Positions 34,045-43,900 of a stretch of DNA of 64,000 bases are shown in pieces. Every line of letters starts with the position of its first letter. The first letter of the stretch is position 1. Both the position numbers and the translations under genes were made by a program. Origin of the DNA: Bacteroidota bacterium (GTDB taxonomy: Bacteria; Bacteroidota; Bacteroidia; Cytophagales; Cyclobacteriaceae); contig JAEYWY010000005.1 in the NCBI GenBank assembly GCA_023428695.1, positions 86,995 to 150,994 of the forward strand, read 5' to 3'. The notes under the pieces are model-generated. The model made no database searches and was not told the DNA's origin. It saw nothing but the letters and a program-made list of their open reading frames with translations.

Positions 34045-36018
34045 TTGAGAAAACTATCTATTGTGAATGCACCCCTTGCATCGTTGAAGGCATATTGTAA
34101 CAGTCTTGTCGAATACCAACGCCGCAAAACCGTGGAAGTCAGCATAGGCGACCTCCCAATGGGCGGCATAAATCCGATTCGTATCCAGTCAATGACGACC
34201 GTCGATACAATGGATACCATCGGCTCGGTAGAGCAGACAATCAGAATGGTGGAAGCCGGCTGCGAATACGTTCGTATTACTGCTCCGAGTGTGAAGGAAG
34301 CACAGAACCTTGAGGCGATCAAAATGGAACTTCGGAAAAGGGGCTACAACGTTCCGCTGGTCGCAGATATCCACTTTACGCCTAACGCTGCAGAACTTGC
34401 GGCAAGGATCGTTGAAAAAGTGCGTATCAATCCCGGCAACTACGCCGACAAGAAACGTTTTGAGACGATCGACTATACAGAGGAAGCCTACCGTGCAGAA
34501 CTGGATCGCATTCGCGATAAGTTCGTCCCGCTGATCAAAATCTGCAAAGAATACGGGACGGCCATGCGCATAGGCACGAATCACGGCTCGTTATCTGACC
34601 GCATTATGAGCCGTTACGGTGACAATCCGGTTGGTATGGTGGAATCCGCACTGGAGTTCCTTCGGATTTGTGAAGACGAATCGTATTACAACATCGTACT
34701 CTCCATGAAATCGAGCAACCCGCAGGTGATGGTTCAGGCTTACCGGCTGCTGGTTCAGAAGCTTGACGAGGAGGGTCTCAAACCGTATCCGCTTCATCTC
34801 GGTGTTACTGAAGCCGGTGATGGCGAAGACGGAAGAATAAAATCCGCTGTGGGAATCGGAACGCTGCTGGAAGATGGTCTCGGCGACACGATCCGGGTAA
34901 GCCTCACCGAGGAACCCGAGGCCGAGGTGCCAGTAGCCATCTCGTTGGCGGAGCGCTATAAATCGCGGGTCGGGCACAAACCGATTCCCGATATTCGCAT
35001 TTATCCCGTTACTCCGTTCGAGTACAATAAACGGATCTCTCACGCAGTTGCCAATGTTGGCGGGACAAACGTGCCCCGCGTCATAGCAGACTTCTCGGTA
35101 AGAGAACAAATTACCGCAGCTTCACTGTTCGCGGTGGGCTATCAATATTCCGTACCGCTGGACAAATGGAATATCTCCGATGCCGCGTGCGATTACATTT
35201 ACGCAGGCGCAAACCAGATTGATTTTGAAATTCCCGGTACGCTTGGTGTTATCATGGATTTTGACGCATGGAAACAGCAGAGGGAACGTGCAAGACATTA
35301 TCCCCTGTTTACGGCAGATCAATATCGAAGCTCGGAGCGTATACCAGTGGAATTGTATTTTGTTAACGTCACACTGCGTGATCTGGATGATAGGCTTCTT
35401 GATAAACTCAAGACAGATACGAAGGCTGTGCTGATAGCACGCACAGACAATGCACATGCGATGGCCGGGTTGAGGCGTTTGTTTGTGGAATTGATGCAGC
35501 TGGAATACGCTGTGCCAGTGGTGCTTGCACGGAGGTATGAATGCATAACAGAAGACGAATTCCGTCTGTACGCAGCCACAGACACAGGGGGTTTACTCGT
35601 GGATGGTTTGGGTGATGGACTGATGTTGTCGGCAGCAGGTATACCTGAGCGGATTGTTAACCAGACTGCGTTCAATATTTTGCAGGCCACCAGAACGCGA
35701 ATCTCGAAAACAGAATATATCAGCTGTCCGTCATGCGGAAGAACACTATTTGATTTACAGGAGACGACGGCGCGTATCCGGTCCGTTACAAATCATCTGA
35801 AAGGCGTGAAGATCGGTATCATGGGATGTATTGTGAATGGCCCCGGAGAAATGGCAGATGCCGATTATGGTTACGTCGGTTCGGGGCCGGGTCGCATAAC
35901 GCTTTATAAAGGCCGCGAAGTTGTCCGCAGAAATGTTCCTACAGCGCAGGCAGTGGACGAACTGATTAATCTTATTCGCGAGCATGGAGACTGGATTGAA
36001 CCGGTTGAGGGTGTTTAA
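34045..36018 (+). CDS. ispG: (E)-4-hydroxy-3-methylbut-2-enyl-diphosphate synthase, long form
   Basis: A 657-residue IspG (GcpE), the Fe-S enzyme that makes HMBPP in the MEP isoprenoid pathway. The N-terminal TIM barrel is clear (PIRIQSMTTVDTMDT, ADIHFTPNAA, RIGTNHGSLSDR). The length and the ~250-residue insertion between barrel and reductase domain match the two-domain-plus-insert form of Bacteroidota, Chlorobi and plants. The [4Fe-4S] ligands are Cys561 and Cys564 (CPSCGRT) and Cys595 (MGCIVNGPGE), with the usual Glu nearby. The start is uncertain: TTG at 34045 or GTG at 34063, with no ATG before the conserved core. Two small genes follow closely. Confidence 0.95.
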   Translation: MRKLSIVNAPLASLKAYCNSLVEYQRRKTVEVSIGDLPMGGINPIRIQSMTTVDTMDTIGSVEQTIRMVEAGCEYVRITAPSVKEAQNLEAIKMELRKRGYNVPLVADIHFTPNAAELAARIVEKVRINPGNYADKKRFETIDYTEEAYRAELDRIRDKFVPLIKICKEYGTAMRIGTNHGSLSDRIMSRYGDNPVGMVESALEFLRICEDESYYNIVLSMKSSNPQVMVQAYRLLVQKLDEEGLKPYPLHLGVTEAGDGEDGRIKSAVGIGTLLEDGLGDTIRVSLTEEPEAEVPVAISLAERYKSRVGHKPIPDIRIYPVTPFEYNKRISHAVANVGGTNVPRVIADFSVREQITAASLFAVGYQYSVPLDKWNISDAACDYIYAGANQIDFEIPGTLGVIMDFDAWKQQRERARHYPLFTADQYRSSERIPVELYFVNVTLRDLDDRLLDKLKTDTKAVLIARTDNAHAMAGLRRLFVELMQLEYAVPVVLARRYECITEDEFRLYAATDTGGLLVDGLGDGLMLSAAGIPERIVNQTAFNILQATRTRISKTEYISCPSCGRTLFDLQETTARIRSVTNHLKGVKIGIMGCIVNGPGEMADADYGYVGSGPGRITLYKGREVVRRNVPTAQAVDELINLIREHGDWIEPVEGV

Positions 36019-36048
36019 TGAATCTTCTCTGAACTGAAAGGCGAACAA

Positions 36049-36279
36049 ATGACTGAAAGCAGCGATAAAGAAAAGGAAAACACCTCACAGCGTACCTGGA
36101 AGGTTTTCTTCAGCCTCGGTGAAGTGGGAGGGTATTTCTTCCGGAAGAAAGATACAAACCGTCCTTCCAATATCAACCTGCGCATGATGCACGGCGTGAA
36201 CAGGATATCGATCATAATATTCCTTCTCGGTGTCCTGTATCTGATTTACAAACTCGCTATCAAACCGGCTTTAGAGTGA
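36049..36279 (+). CDS. small membrane protein (DUF6728-like)
   Basis: A 76-residue protein with a charged N-terminus, a central conserved-looking stretch (FFSLGEVGGYFFRKKD, NINLRMMHGVNRISI) and one C-terminal transmembrane helix (IIIFLLGVLYLIYKLAI). I recall this pattern as a Bacteroidota-specific family (DUF6728) of unknown function. It lies 30 bp after ispG and overlaps the next gene by 4 bp, so the three are probably co-transcribed. Confidence 0.75.
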   Translation: MTESSDKEKENTSQRTWKVFFSLGEVGGYFFRKKDTNRPSNINLRMMHGVNRISIIIFLLGVLYLIYKLAIKPALE

Positions 36280-36629
36280 ACCTGGAGTCTTTTCGTGCTT
36301 ACTGTCTGTCCAAAAAAGGAGTCACTGAAGAACTTCCCTTTGATGAAACTACTCTCGTATTCAAAGTGATGGGGAAAATGTTTGCGCTTACCGACATGGA
36401 TGATTTCTCAAGTGTTAACCTGAAGTCCGATCCGGAAGTCGCCATAGAACTGCGGGAGAAATATGAAGCAGTTCAGCCCGGCTATCACATGAATAAGAAG
36501 CACTGGAATACGATAATCTTTGATGGATCGGTGCCCGACCGGGATCTGAGAGCCTGGATCGACGCTTCCTATGATTTAGTGGTGTCCGGACTCACGAAAA
36601 AGCAAAAACTGGCGTTAGAATCCCTGTAA
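36276..36629 (+). CDS. MmcQ/YjbR-family protein
   Basis: A 117-residue YjbR-fold protein. The family features are visible in order: GVTEELPFDETTLVFKVMGK, MFALTDMD, LKSDPEVAIELREKY, PGYHMNKKHWNTI and the C-terminal helix DASYDLVVSGLTKK. The fold resembles DNA-binding MotA-type domains, but the biological role is not established. The start is GTG at 36276, within the stop of the small membrane protein gene (GTGA), giving translational coupling downstream of ispG. Confidence 0.88.
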   Translation: MNLESFRAYCLSKKGVTEELPFDETTLVFKVMGKMFALTDMDDFSSVNLKSDPEVAIELREKYEAVQPGYHMNKKHWNTIIFDGSVPDRDLRAWIDASYDLVVSGLTKKQKLALESL

Positions 36630-36738
36630 AGCCTTTTTGGCCGGATTTCTCGTTTTTTTAAGCCCAAAGTCGTGTTTTTATGAACAATGTAGGTCACATG
36701 AGCCATTTTCCCCTTAATCGCACTATAAACCGGCCACC

Positions 36739-36763
36739 TTTGTTGATAAAATCTTTATTTTTG
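36739..36763 (+). promoter_or_regulatory. promoter-like element before the charged lipoprotein gene
   Basis: TATTTTTG at 36756-36763 matches the TAnnTTTG -7 consensus exactly. A TTTG at 36739-36742 could serve as -33 element, but the 13-bp spacing is shorter than usual. The ATG lies 17 bp downstream. Confidence 0.45.
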
Positions 36764-36780
36764 CTTGAATTACCCTAACC

Positions 36781-37770
36781 ATGGTAAGGGCACTGACCGC
36801 ATTTTTTTTGGCGATCGTAAGCTTGACAGCCTGCACACAGCGCACAATATGCCCTGCGTTCCAGAGTGCCTATATCTACGACAAGGAGGAACTTCGAAAG
36901 AAGTTCAGTTACATCAAGGAGGATTCAACCCCGAAAATCTACACGGCAAGCAAGACCAAATACCTTATCGCGGAACCTACGACGTATCGTAAGAAGATCC
37001 GTTCGATGAAAACCGTTGAGGTAAAACCGATCTATGTAGCCGTGCCCGACAGTTTCAAAATCAAGGAAGGAGAGGGCCTTTTGGGTGAGGATGGCGAAGA
37101 TGGTGTTGTTCCCGGGGCCGAACTTGATCTCGCCGCGCGCTCTGTGATCGACAGCATTTACATTGAAGACGTCCCGGAGCAGGAAGTGGCGACGGCCGAA
37201 GACAGCGTTTATGTGATTTCGAAGGACAAGGAAGTGAGGGTCCTGAAATACGATATGCCGGACAGCCTCATATACGATGAAAACACCGGAAGATACGTTG
37301 CGGAAACGCCGCGATATGCAGTCGTACACGTGACGTTTAACGTCGAGCAGGACAACTACATGTGGTACCTCCGCGAATACCTTGTACTCCCTGATGTGCG
37401 ACAGGCGCGAATACAACAAAATACACGCAGCGAGGAGGCAAAGCGCGCGGGCAAGAAAACGAAACGCGAAGGGGGATTCTTCAAGAACCTTTTCAAAAAG
37501 AAGAAGAAGGACGAACCTGCTGAGGAGGCTCCGACGAAGCCAACCACCGAGGAAGAGTTCGACTTTATCGACGAAACCCCGCGTGACGATGCAAATGCAG
37601 CACCTGTAGAACAAAAAGAAAGGAAAGGGCTCTTCCGTAAGAAGGATAAGAAAGAAAAACCTCCCAAGAAGAAAAAGGAAGAACCTGAGGAACAGCAGCC
37701 GCAGGATCCGCAGCAGAAAGAAACAGAGGAAAAAGTTTTGCCTGAGCAGCTTGACGAAGACGGGTTCTGA
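36781..37770 (+). CDS. lipoprotein with long Lys/Glu-rich tail, unknown function
   Basis: A 329-residue lipoprotein (lipobox SLTAC). Residues ~30-220 are a folded-looking part with DKEELRKKFSYIKEDSTP, KTKYLIAEPTTYRKKI and a segment FNVEQDNYMWYLREYLVL. From ~225 the chain is low-complexity and highly charged: KRAGKKTKREGG, FKKKKKDEPAEEAP, RKKDKKEKPPKKKKEEPE. Such tails are disordered and may bind peptidoglycan, nucleic acid or other envelope proteins. I recognise no family. It is monocistronic and convergent with the SRAP gene, two bases away. Confidence 0.72.
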   Translation: MVRALTAFFLAIVSLTACTQRTICPAFQSAYIYDKEELRKKFSYIKEDSTPKIYTASKTKYLIAEPTTYRKKIRSMKTVEVKPIYVAVPDSFKIKEGEGLLGEDGEDGVVPGAELDLAARSVIDSIYIEDVPEQEVATAEDSVYVISKDKEVRVLKYDMPDSLIYDENTGRYVAETPRYAVVHVTFNVEQDNYMWYLREYLVLPDVRQARIQQNTRSEEAKRAGKKTKREGGFFKNLFKKKKKDEPAEEAPTKPTTEEEFDFIDETPRDDANAAPVEQKERKGLFRKKDKKEKPPKKKKEEPEEQQPQDPQQKETEEKVLPEQLDEDGF

Positions 37771-37772
37771 TC

Positions 37773-38471
37773 CTAGTCGAACAAGGTAAGATTACCATGT
37801 TGATCAGCTGGCGGTGCCGGTATGATCAACGATGCTGCGTTCGCACTTGAGTCGCTGATGCGTGGCGACACAGAATAATGATTAATCTGCTCGGTCGGAT
37901 AGGGGACCAATAATGCCAGAAGCTCATCGTCACTGCGCGATGAATCAAGCCATATCTTTTCGGTGGCCCGCGTAAAAATTACAGGCATCCGATCATGCAC
38001 CTGTGCCACGATGTTATTCGACGGAACCGTGATTATCGTGAAGGTGTGAAATTCGATTCCGTCTGTGTCTTCATACTCTTCCCAGAATCCTGCGAATGAA
38101 AAAAGCTCCTGATCTTTGCACACGAAACGGTAGGGAATCTGGGTTTTCTTCCCGGCTTTCTTCCACGCGTAAAATCCATCCGCAGGAATAATGCACCGGT
38201 TTTTTTTAAGCGCTTTCTGTAACGACACTTTTTCAGGAATCATTTCGCCCCTGACATTGAAGATCTTCTCCGACAACGTTTTGTTTTTCGACCACATCGG
38301 CGACGTTCCCCAATAAAATGTCCCTACTCCTTCCGGTGCTGACGAAGTGATGACGGGTAGCAATTGCGTTGGTGCCGCGTTATAGTTGGGTGTGATAGAA
38401 TCCGGCACGTCAACCGAGAACCGTTCCCGAATCCTGGACGCCGAAGCTGTCATGCTGTACCGGTCGATCAT
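37773..38471 (-). CDS. SRAP (YedK/HMCES)-family protein lacking Cys2 and active-site Glu
   Basis: A 232-residue SOS-response-associated-peptidase-fold protein. Family landmarks are PNYNAAPTQLLPVI, FYWGTSPMW, IFNVRGEM (Asn and Arg kept), IIPADGFYAWKK, VPSNNIVAQVHDRMPVIF (His kept) and NHYSVSPRI. Active SRAP proteins start Met-Cys, and that Cys2 crosslinks abasic sites in single-stranded DNA. Here the chain starts MIDRYS, an in-frame TAA lies four codons before the ATG, and no alternative start gives Met-Cys. The usual GFYEW glutamate is also replaced by Ala (GFYAW). Canonical crosslinking should therefore be lost; a binding-only or altered role is inferred. Confidence 0.88.
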   Translation of the reverse strand: MIDRYSMTASASRIRERFSVDVPDSITPNYNAAPTQLLPVITSSAPEGVGTFYWGTSPMWSKNKTLSEKIFNVRGEMIPEKVSLQKALKKNRCIIPADGFYAWKKAGKKTQIPYRFVCKDQELFSFAGFWEEYEDTDGIEFHTFTIITVPSNNIVAQVHDRMPVIFTRATEKIWLDSSRSDDELLALLVPYPTEQINHYSVSPRISDSSANAASLIIPAPPADQHGNLTLFD

Positions 38472-38567
38472 ACGCGCAGTTTAGTGAGCAGGAAAGTTAA
38501 CAGGTTACCGTTGTTTGAAAAACTATTCAGCCCGGAAATTATCGCCGTGCATGCAATCAACTCCATC

Positions 38568-38613
38568 AATAATCAGCGTAATCTAATCAGCGTAATCAGC
38601 GATATCAGCGGTC
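38568..38613 (+). repeat. AATCAGCG repeat array 3
   Basis: Three AATCAGCG words and one ATATCAGCGGTC. The array starts in the gap before the SRAP gene and runs into the 3' end of the YheT-like hydrolase gene, where its reverse complement encodes the last residues (DIADYAD). Confidence 0.78.
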
Positions 38614-39539
38614 AGAAAGTCCATTGCGCGCGCTTCACTCCAGTACAACCCCGCCGGCGTGAACTGCGCGAAACCGACATGCCCGCCACGGCTCGGCGTC
38701 TCGAGCCTGACATTAGCATGATCCCTGAGTAGCTCGACAGGAAAGCAGGCACGGCTGAGGAACGGGTCGTTCATCGCATTAATGATCAGCGATGGAATCG
38801 TGATCGCCTTCACAAACTGAATGGAACTGTTCTGCGTGTAATAGTCAGCAGCATCGCGGTACCCGTGCAATGGCGCCGTGTAGATGTCGTCAAAGGCCTG
38901 GATGGTGCGGATGGTGGGAAGGTGACGTGTATCCAGCTCCGGAAACAAAGCGCTCTTTAGTACCACCTTTTGTTTGAGACTTCTGAGAAAACGGTTCGCA
39001 TAGATCCAGTTCGAAGGCTGCGATATTTTAGCGCAGCTTGTATGAAGGTCCATCGGCACGGAAAACACGACCGCTCTTTTTACCTGGGGGCTATGCGTTC
39101 TTTCACCAAGATATTTTAACGTCAGATTGCCACCGAGGCTGAATCCGGCAAGGTTGATTTCATGGTATGCTCCGGCTGCGAGCACGTGGGTTACGACCGT
39201 GTGCAGATCGTCAGTTGCACCACTGTGATAAAAACGCAGCTGCCGGTTTATCTCGCCACTGCACCCGCGAAAATTCCAGGCAAGCACGTCCAGACCATTG
39301 CTGATCGCGGCTTTTGCCAGTCCCTTGACATAAGCGCGATCTGAGCTGCCTTCAAGTCCATGTGAAATGATCAACAATTTTTTTGATCCCGTTCGAATCC
39401 AGTCGAGATCAAGAAAGTCATCATCGGGTGTTGTAATGCGCTCACGGGAGTAAGGCGGTAGTGTGACACGCCGCACCAGCGAAGGAAAAATGGTTTCCAG
39501 ATGACCGTTGAATAAGAATAGGGGCGGTTTGTAACTCAC
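38583..39539 (-). CDS. YheT-family alpha/beta hydrolase
   Basis: A 318-residue alpha/beta hydrolase of the YheT/UPF0017 group. Key segments are ISHGLEGSSDRAYVKGL, DVLAWNFRGCSGEINR, the nucleophile elbow AGFSLGGNLTLKYLGE, a probable Asp in NAMNDPFLS and His in SRGGHVGF. The family are esterases or lipases of unclear in vivo substrate. The C-terminal tail DIADYAD is translated from a copy of the AATCAGCG repeat, so the natural end may have been displaced. It may be co-transcribed with the TerC and YfiT-like genes upstream. Confidence 0.9.
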   Translation of the reverse strand: MSYKPPLFLFNGHLETIFPSLVRRVTLPPYSRERITTPDDDFLDLDWIRTGSKKLLIISHGLEGSSDRAYVKGLAKAAISNGLDVLAWNFRGCSGEINRQLRFYHSGATDDLHTVVTHVLAAGAYHEINLAGFSLGGNLTLKYLGERTHSPQVKRAVVFSVPMDLHTSCAKISQPSNWIYANRFLRSLKQKVVLKSALFPELDTRHLPTIRTIQAFDDIYTAPLHGYRDAADYYTQNSSIQFVKAITIPSLIINAMNDPFLSRACFPVELLRDHANVRLETPSRGGHVGFAQFTPAGLYWSEARAMDFLTADIADYAD

Positions 39540-39568
39540 GCCTGATTACGATTTGCGCATCTGCAAAT

Positions 39569-40093
39569 TTAAAGGTTTGCCACGATCTTGAGATGGCCCA
39601 GGTGATGTTCGCCATGCCAGCTGTAAAGGGCGAGCATCCGTTCAATGCTGTTTTTCTTTCCCGTGTCGGGATGGACAAATGCGCGCTGCAATTGATCCTC
39701 AGGAATGTTCCGGAGCAGCAGTGCCCACTTTGCGTGTAACGCCTTCAGAAGTGCGAGCGAGAACAGCGGATCAAACGAAACCTCGGGTGTAAGAGCCCAT
39801 AGTTTTTCGTCGTAGGCTTTGATTACCGGCGTTTCTTCCGTGAGTGTCCACTTGATGCGGATGTACGCATTCATGTGACTGTCCGCAACGTGGTGTACCA
39901 CCTGACACGCCGTCCATCCGCCTTCACGATATGGTGTTGACCATTGCTTTTCGGAGAACGATTTTATCAGACTGTCGATTTCGGCAGGCAGGCCCTCGAT
40001 CGAATCGATGAATGACGCGCGTTCCTGCGCCGTATAGGATGGTTTGGGACTGAATTTCCCGATAGGATATTGCAGTTGTTCGATGCTACTCAT
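39569..40093 (-). CDS. YfiT-like DinB-family metal-dependent hydrolase/transferase
   Basis: A 174-residue DinB/YfiT four-helix protein. The three metal-binding histidines are visible in CQVVHHVADSHMN and in YSWHGEHHLGHL. The beginning YPIGKFSPKPSYT is typical of the bacillithiol-transferase YfiT group. Whether it transfers thiols in this organism is not known. The ATG at 40093 is preferred to the upstream 40150 because it starts the conserved N-terminus and gives an 8-bp overlap with the TerC gene stop. Probable operon with TerC. Confidence 0.87.
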   Translation of the reverse strand: MSSIEQLQYPIGKFSPKPSYTAQERASFIDSIEGLPAEIDSLIKSFSEKQWSTPYREGGWTACQVVHHVADSHMNAYIRIKWTLTEETPVIKAYDEKLWALTPEVSFDPLFSLALLKALHAKWALLLRNIPEDQLQRAFVHPDTGKKNSIERMLALYSWHGEHHLGHLKIVANL

Positions 40094-40841
40094 GGAATTC
40101 TTCGCGGGCTTTTTTGCGCCTGTTACGGACGCGGATGTTAACCATTTCAATCATCAGGGAGAAGGCAACTGCAAAGTAGATATAGCCTTTTGGAATATCG
40201 TAATGCAGCCCTTCCAGGAAAAGCATAAAACCGATCAGTATCAGGAAGCCAAGCGCGAGTACTTCCATCGATGGGTGGCGATTGATAAAGTCGCTGATCT
40301 TTCCCGAAAAAATCATCATGATTCCAATAGAAAGTACAACAGCGATGATCATGATCAGTACCATATCCGTCAATCCCACTGCGGTAAGAATTGAGTCAAA
40401 TGAGAAAATAATATCAAGCAGGATGATCTGGATGATGATACCGGTTACGTTAACCTTGCCCTTGCCTTGTTCGATGGTTTCATCCTCGCCCTCCATTTCG
40501 TGGTTGATTTCACGCGTGCTTTTTGCGATGAGGAACAAACCACCGAAGATGAGAATCAAATCGCGACCACTGATCGGAAGCTCGTGATCAAGAAAGAGAA
40601 ACTCGGGAATCGTGAACAGCGGTTGTTTGAATTTCATCACCCACGTGATCGTGAGCAATAATAAGATCCTGACGACCATCGCGAGCAGGAGGCCAAAGTT
40701 TCTCGTTTTGTCACGGATCTCGGCCGGCAGACGGTTGGATACGATGGAAATGAAAATGATGTTATCAATACCAAGAACGACTTCAAAAAACGTGAGCGTA
40801 AGTAAGGCCAACCATGTTTCTGCCCGCAGGAAGATTTCCAT
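40086..40841 (-). CDS. TerC-family integral membrane protein
   Basis: A 251-residue protein with about seven hydrophobic helices. The conserved acidic motifs are FFEVVLGIDNIIFIS near the N-terminus and LLDIIFSFDSILTAVGL in the second half, both within membrane helices and characteristic of TerC/Alx proteins. Members have been linked to manganese export and metal loading of secreted proteins, and historically to tellurite resistance. A charged cytoplasmic loop (NHEMEGEDETIEQGKGKV) divides the two halves. It leads the minus operon with the YfiT-like and perhaps YheT-like genes. Confidence 0.92.
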   Translation of the reverse strand: MEIFLRAETWLALLTLTFFEVVLGIDNIIFISIVSNRLPAEIRDKTRNFGLLLAMVVRILLLLTITWVMKFKQPLFTIPEFLFLDHELPISGRDLILIFGGLFLIAKSTREINHEMEGEDETIEQGKGKVNVTGIIIQIILLDIIFSFDSILTAVGLTDMVLIMIIAVVLSIGIMMIFSGKISDFINRHPSMEVLALGFLILIGFMLFLEGLHYDIPKGYIYFAVAFSLMIEMVNIRVRNRRKKAREEFHE

Positions 40842-40968
40842 CGAAAAGTGTTAAGGGTTGATTAAATGGCTACTAAAAATACGGGAAAGAAACGTAGTTG
40901 CAAAGAAGGGAAACAGCCTTTGTGAACCCAAAGACGCCCCACTTCCAAACACATTGGTTTTCCAAACG

Positions 40969-43900
40969 TTAATGTACGATCATTATTTTCTTCCGGACCA
41001 ATCCGTTCGCTGTTTCAACCTGAATGAAATAGACTCCGGAAGCTAATGCGCTTGTGTCCAGGGTTTTCTGTTCCTGGCCCTTATTGAAAGATGAACGATA
41101 TACTTCTTTCCCGACCGCGTCATTCATGCCTATACGCAGTTCTGTCCTCGCGGGTTCTTTCAATTGGATTTTGAGTTCATCGTTTGCCGGGTTCGGGAAG
41201 ATGGTAAATCCGGCCGAAACAGCCTCTTCCACATCCGTAATCACCCCCGGATCCGCAACCACTTTTTCAATCGCGGCCTGATAAACTTCGCGCGTGATTT
41301 CGTCCTGGATAAACACAACCACAGCAAGGTCGGAACGATCAACAGAACCACTTACTTTCCAGCGGGCGGTTACGACATTCGTCGTTGTACCTTCTGCCAG
41401 CGGAAGCGGGATCTGCGTTCCCGTTGCGGAGGGTAACATCTTGCGGACCACGTTTCCATGTACACCCGCGGTTTTTTCCACGACAGCGATGTGCATGACT
41501 GGCCTGATGTTATCAACGGTTGTGAAATTCTGAAGGACATCCGCGGAAGCGTTAACTATCAATTCGCCATCCTGCGACTGAACATCGATGTTGATCAGGA
41601 ACGGCGCCGACGCGAGTGATCGCAGGTCGCGGTATTGTGTCTGCCACGGTGCGGTCAGATCGCCTTCGCTAACTCCATCAACGAATCCACGCGGGATGTA
41701 TCCGCTGGCGAGTGGAATGCCATAAAATGCAGCGCGCGCCGCAGGGTCCGTTGGATTAACACGGAATTCAGGATCATCCGTAGGATAACCCATGTGATAC
41801 TGCATTTTCACGGCTTCCGTTTCCGAAATCGCAAGGTATGCGTTGTTATTTGGTCCAAACTCGCTATTGGTGAAGTTCTCTACTAGTATACTTCGGTTAC
41901 GTTCGCGGATGCTTACGTTGCGGAAGGCAAATCCTTCAAATTCACCGTCGCTGTTACTGGCGAACGCGATGCGGAAACGTACTTTCGATTTGTTTGGAAT
42001 ATCGTCGAGCTTGTGGCGTCCCTGCATCCATTCAAACGGAGCGCCTTCACCCTTGAAGAGCTGACCAGACCATCCCACCTGGCTGTTGCCGATGTTGCCG
42101 GTAATGAATCCCTGTGTGCTGAACCACTCGTAACCAGTGCTTGTGTTGCCAACCGCAGTCCAGGTGTTACCCCCGTCAGTAGAATACTCAAGCACAGCTC
42201 CGTCGTAGCTTTCCTGCGTGTCAGTGATGTAGTCAAGCGCAAGAACAGGTTTCGTAAATCCGGTTATGTTAAAACAAGGACTGTTCACGAAGGATCGGTC
42301 ATTAGGCAGATACGTCCCCGTCGCCCCCGTAACCCATGATGATAACGGATTGGCAATTACAGCTTTTCCGGGTATGTCAAATATCCATGTTGAATTACCG
42401 TTGATATCCTCTGTAGTCCAGAATCCGGTACCACCGTCAATGTCGTTCATGCTGTACGGATTGGCCGCATCAGCGGTGAGGTAGGGCAATACGGTTACAG
42501 GCCGGGTGAAACTTCCAAAGCAGCCCAGGTTTGTAATCGCCGTAACCGTCACATCATACGTAGCGGGAACCGAAGCGTTTACAAATTGGTGACGCGGGTC
42601 TTTATACGTATGCGTGGTCGTTCCTCCATGTGTACCTCCGGGAACATTCGACGCACTTGGACCTGCTGAAAGAATCTGACCGTCACCGAAATCCCAGCTG
42701 TATTGCTCAACCCCGATGTTTTCAGTTGCACTTCCGACAAATCGCGTAAAATCACCATCGCAGAGTTGTGAGTATGTGAAGAATGGTTCCGGGTTTGCAC
42801 CAACAGTCACCTGCGTGGAATTGGTTGCCGTACATGAGTTATTGTTGGATGTATAGGTGATGGTTAGTTCTACCTGATAGACTCCCTGGGCGGCGTATGT
42901 GTGTGTCGGGTTTTGAAGATCTGACGTTACATCTTCACCGGAATCACCGCCGCGTTCGAGTACCCAGTTATATGAGTCAGCTCCGTCCGGACCATCGAAC
43001 GTTGCCTCCCGCCCTTCGCATTGTGGCGGAATGTTAAGGTTGAATTGAGGCACAGGCGTTACCTGAACCGTCACCGGCTCGGGATCGCTGATGCAGGAGG
43101 CGTTGACGTCTACAACGTAAAATGTTTTCGAGGATGGCACGAGGCTGCTGACACCGGTGTTAAAGTCCGTACCGAATCCAAGTATCGGCGGATTCAGGTC
43201 CTGGTTGTCATACCACCTGAGATTCCTGAATTCACTGGTCGCCGTGATATAAAGCGGGTCTTCGTAGAACTGGCAATACGTACCGTCAATACCAACAGGA
43301 CGGTCTGGCTTCCGGTAATTTATCAGATAGGTTGAGACTGTTCCCGCACAACTGTTTTTGTCCAGGTAATTGTATTCGATTCTCACAATCGAGTACCATG
43401 CACTTGCCGGATAGGTGATCTCCCCGGGATCGTATTCGAATTCTCCGGGTTGGGTTTCTGAAATAGGGTTTGGACTCACCGGAATATCCGTTGGGTAGCT
43501 GTAAGCTCTGTAGTCAACGCTGGTATATCCATCGTTGTTAGTAGACGCCGTAAGCGCAACCGGATCTGCATTACTGCATATTTCACTGGTTGGGAAACTC
43601 AGGATACCGGGTCTTGGTCCGGGGCGATTTAATCTTGACGGCACCCTATGGATAGTAGTTATCGTTATTGTCCCAACCAGTGGGAGTGTAATTTGCGTTG
43701 TAGAGTAGACTACGATAGAGAACACTTCGGACAATCCAAGTGCGGCAGCGGCAGCAGCCGGATCAAGCCGATACGTCTTCGGAATGGCAGTCTCAATCAA
43801 GGCATTTGGAACGGGGACGTTGGCCTCCGTTTGGAATTCCATGTGGCTGTAATTTGCCATTGGTACAACAGCTGGATTTGGAGCGAGAATGCCTGACGGT

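Noticed and set aside
36925..37614. 229-residue antisense frame opposite the charged lipoprotein
   Set aside because: The Lys/Glu-rich coding strand gives a stop-poor, Phe/Leu-rich complement; there is no signal peptide or family pattern.
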